Source of the DNA: an uncultured Eubacteriales bacterium
GTDB taxonomy: Bacteria > Bacillota_A > Clostridia > Oscillospirales > Oscillospiraceae
DNA length: 8,213 nt
Direction: 5' to 3'
Assembly: GCA_949742895.1 (NCBI GenBank)
Contig: CATJRT010000271.1
Span: 1-8,213, forward strand
The notes under the pieces were generated by a model. That model saw nothing but the letters and a program-made list of their open reading frames with translations, ran no database searches and had not been told where the DNA came from. Position 1 is the stretch's first letter. Each line of letters starts with the position of its first letter. Made by a program: the position numbers and the translations under genes. Positions 6,430 through 8,213 of this stretch are shown here, piece after piece.

Positions 6430-7491
6430 ATGAAAAAGCAGCGTTTGAGCAAGAGCAACAAAGTGAACTTCGCAACCTACGGTATGGTCATCGCCGCCTT
6501 CGTGGTCCTGCAGGTGATGGGTAGCAAGGGAATGCTGTCCTCCACGGTGCAGGGTCAGCTCGTGCCCATCTGTGCCTATGTAACCATGGCCCTGAGCCTG
6601 AACCTGACAGTGGGCGTGCTGGGCGAGCTGAGCCTGGGCCACGCCGGGTTCATGAGTGTGGGCGCCTTTGCTGGGGCGGTGGCCGCCGCGTCCCTGCCTA
6701 TCCCTTCCGATGGCCTGCGCCTGGCCGCGGCCATGGTGATCGGGGCGGCGCTGGCGGCTGTGGTGGGAGTGCTGGTGGGCATCCCGGTGTTGCGGCTCAA
6801 CGGCGACTACCTGGCCATCGTCACGCTGGCTTTTGGGCAGATCATCAAATCCATTGTGGAGAACCTCTATATCGGTATGGACGGTAGGGGTCTCCACGCC
6901 AGCTTTCTGGAAAATCGCATCACCTTCGGCGAGGGTGGACGGATGATCCTCAACGGGCCTATGGGCGTGAACGGCATCCAGAAGATATCCACCTTCACCG
7001 CCGGGTTCGTGTTGATTATGCTTGTGCTCATCGTCATCTTCAACTTGGTGGGCAGCCGCACAGGCCGCGCCGTCATGGCCCTGCGGGACAACCGCATCGC
7101 CGCAGAGAGCGTGGGCATCCCGGTGACCAAGTATAAGCTGCTGACCTTCGTCATATCCACAGCCATGGCTGGGGCGGCGGGTGCGCTGTATGCCCTGGGC
7201 CAGAATACCGTCGCCGCCAACAAATTTGATTTCAATACCTCCATCCTGATCCTGGTCTTCGTGGTGCTGGGCGGGCAGGGGAAGATGTGGGGCTCCATCC
7301 TGGCAGCCGCTTTCCTCACTGTCCTGCCCGAGACCCCCATCATGCGGGATCTGAAGGACTACCGGATGCTGGTATACGCCTTGGTGATGATCCTGGTGAT
7401 GCTGGCCACAAACAACCCAATTTTGAAGGACTTCTTCTGCGGACTGTTCCACAAGAACCGGAAAAAGGAAAAGGAGGGGGCCGCGTCATGA
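6430..7491 (+). CDS. livM: Branched-chain amino acid ABC transporter permease LivM
   Basis: Second permease subunit, 353 residues, pairing with LivH in the membrane. The diagnostic LivM segment GELSLGHAGFMSVGAFAG is present, as are RLNGDYLAIVTLAFGQI and the ATPase-contact loop ALRDNRIAAESVGI. The C-terminus ends in a basic tail (HKNRKKEKEG), placing it in the cytoplasm. I chose ATG 6430, with TAAGG (6417-6421) 8 bases upstream; this site overlaps the livH stop codon and suggests coupled translation. A GTG at 6421 is a less likely start that would add three residues. The last bases overlap the livG start as ATGA (7488-7491). Confidence 0.93.
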   Translation: MKKQRLSKSNKVNFATYGMVIAAFVVLQVMGSKGMLSSTVQGQLVPICAYVTMALSLNLTVGVLGELSLGHAGFMSVGAFAGAVAAASLPIPSDGLRLAAAMVIGAALAAVVGVLVGIPVLRLNGDYLAIVTLAFGQIIKSIVENLYIGMDGRGLHASFLENRITFGEGGRMILNGPMGVNGIQKISTFTAGFVLIMLVLIVIFNLVGSRTGRAVMALRDNRIAAESVGIPVTKYKLLTFVISTAMAGAAGALYALGQNTVAANKFDFNTSILILVFVVLGGQGKMWGSILAAAFLTVLPETPIMRDLKDYRMLVYALVMILVMLATNNPILKDFFCGLFHKNRKKEKEGAAS

Positions 7492-8213
7492 GCGAAGAGC
7501 AGAAGAACAGCTATCCAAAGCCCAAGCTGGTGCCGGTCCCCAGCACCAACATTATCCCGGAGCGGGACGTGGACAAGCGCCCGGTGCTGGAGTGCCGCCA
7601 CCTGGGCATTGACTTCGGTGGCCTGACGGCAGTGGACGACTTCAATATGGCCATCGGCAGGACGGAGATTGCCGGGCTGATCGGCCCTAACGGCGCGGGC
7701 AAGACCACCGTGTTCAACCTGCTCACCAAGGTCTACCAGCCCACCCGGGGCACCGTCATGATAGACGGCTGCGACACTGCGGGCAAGACCACCGTCCAGG
7801 TCAGTAATATGGGGGTGGCCCGGACATTCCAAAATATCCGCCTGTTCGGCAACCTGTCTGTGGAGGATAACGTAAAGGTGGGGCTGCACAACCAGGTGCG
7901 CTACAACACTCTGTCCGGTGTGCTACGCCTGCCCTCCTACTGGAAAAAGGAGAAGGAGGCCCACGAAAAGGCCCTGGAGCTGCTGAGCATTTTCGATATG
8001 CAGGATATGGCGGGCTATCAGGCCGGGTCCCTGCCCTACGGCGCCCAGCGCCGGCTGGAGATTGTCCGCGCTTTGGCTACCAACCCCAAGCTGCTGCTGC
8101 TGGACGAGCCTGCGGCGGGTATGAACCCATCGGAGACGGCGGAGCTGATGAACAACATCCGCAAGATACGGGACACCTTCCAGATTGCCATCATGCTCAT
8201 TGAGCATGACATG
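7488..8213 (+). CDS. livG: Branched-chain amino acid ABC transporter ATPase LivG (3' end missing)
   Basis: Cytoplasmic ATPase that powers LivHM; 242 residues are visible and the frame is open at the right edge. The start ATG overlaps the livM stop (ATGA) and has AAGGAGG (7471-7477) 10 bases upstream. Motifs in order are Walker A GPNGAGKT (66-73), Q-loop ARTFQNIRLF (Gln115), a LivG-type insert (about 133-165), signature LPYGAQRRLEI (182-192), Walker B LLLLDEP (202-208, catalytic Glu207), D-loop GMNPSE, and the switch His240 in EHDM at the edge. The signature lacks the classic LSGGQ, as is normal for LivG (usually LSYGQQ or LAYGQQ); here the second Gln position reads Ala-Gln. An N-terminal extension of roughly 25-30 Pro/Lys-rich residues precedes the nucleotide-binding domain, longer than in E. 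coli LivG. About 15-25 residues are probably missing at the C-terminus. Confidence 0.95.
   Translation, partial: MSEEQKNSYPKPKLVPVPSTNIIPERDVDKRPVLECRHLGIDFGGLTAVDDFNMAIGRTEIAGLIGPNGAGKTTVFNLLTKVYQPTRGTVMIDGCDTAGKTTVQVSNMGVARTFQNIRLFGNLSVEDNVKVGLHNQVRYNTLSGVLRLPSYWKKEKEAHEKALELLSIFDMQDMAGYQAGSLPYGAQRRLEIVRALATNPKLLLLDEPAAGMNPSETAELMNNIRKIRDTFQIAIMLIEHDM

Noticed and set aside
5508..6461. Long minus-strand open frame opposite livH
   Set aside because: His/Gln/Gly-rich antisense shadow of a clear permease gene.
6289..7452. Long minus-strand open frame opposite livM
   Set aside because: His/Gln-rich antisense shadow of livM with no recognisable domain.

Overview
The window looks like chromosomal DNA from a GC-rich, low-oxygen Bacillota gut-type bacterium. 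Oscillospiraceae (the Flavonifractor / Lawsonibacter / Oscillibacter side of Clostridia) is my best guess. The basis is strong G/C at third codon positions, AGGAGG-type ribosome binding sites, a lipoprotein signal typical of Gram-positives, and a WalK-YycH-YycI gene set. The taxon is an inference from codon style and protein flavour, not from a database match. All recognised genes lie on the + strand.

Positions 1-3688 hold the distal part of a WalRK (YycFG) cell-wall regulatory locus. It starts with the 3' part of a membrane sensor histidine kinase (walK-like, cut by the left edge). Next comes a YycH-like protein whose start overlaps the kinase stop by 11 bases. After an unusual 299-base spacer full of hairpins comes a YycI-like protein. 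In the known system YycH and YycI are single-pass membrane proteins that bind WalK outside the membrane and tune its activity. WalK in turn phosphorylates WalR, which controls cell-wall hydrolases. walR would be expected just left of the window. walJ (yycJ), often the next gene in Bacilli, is absent.

Positions 3689-3981 are an AT-richer intergenic region. It has a hairpin just after yycI and a plausible sigma-A promoter for the next operon. Positions 3982-8213 encode a branched-chain amino acid type (HAAT family) ABC importer: a lipoprotein binding protein (livJ), two permeases (livH, livM) and the start of the first ATPase (livG, cut by the right edge). livF would be expected further right. 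livH, livM and livG are tightly coupled. livJ is separated from them by 326 bases holding a strong hairpin, a 164-bp imperfect palindrome with 12-bp inverted ends that looks like a MITE, and a second long hairpin. This arrangement would be expected to give much more binding protein than membrane components.

I found no CRISPR array, tRNA, rRNA, phage gene, transposase or toxin-antitoxin pair. The genes belong to known families. The novelty here is mostly in the noncoding structure: the palindromic element at 5278-5441 and the hairpin-rich spacer at 2559-2857. I do not see a previously undescribed multi-gene system.
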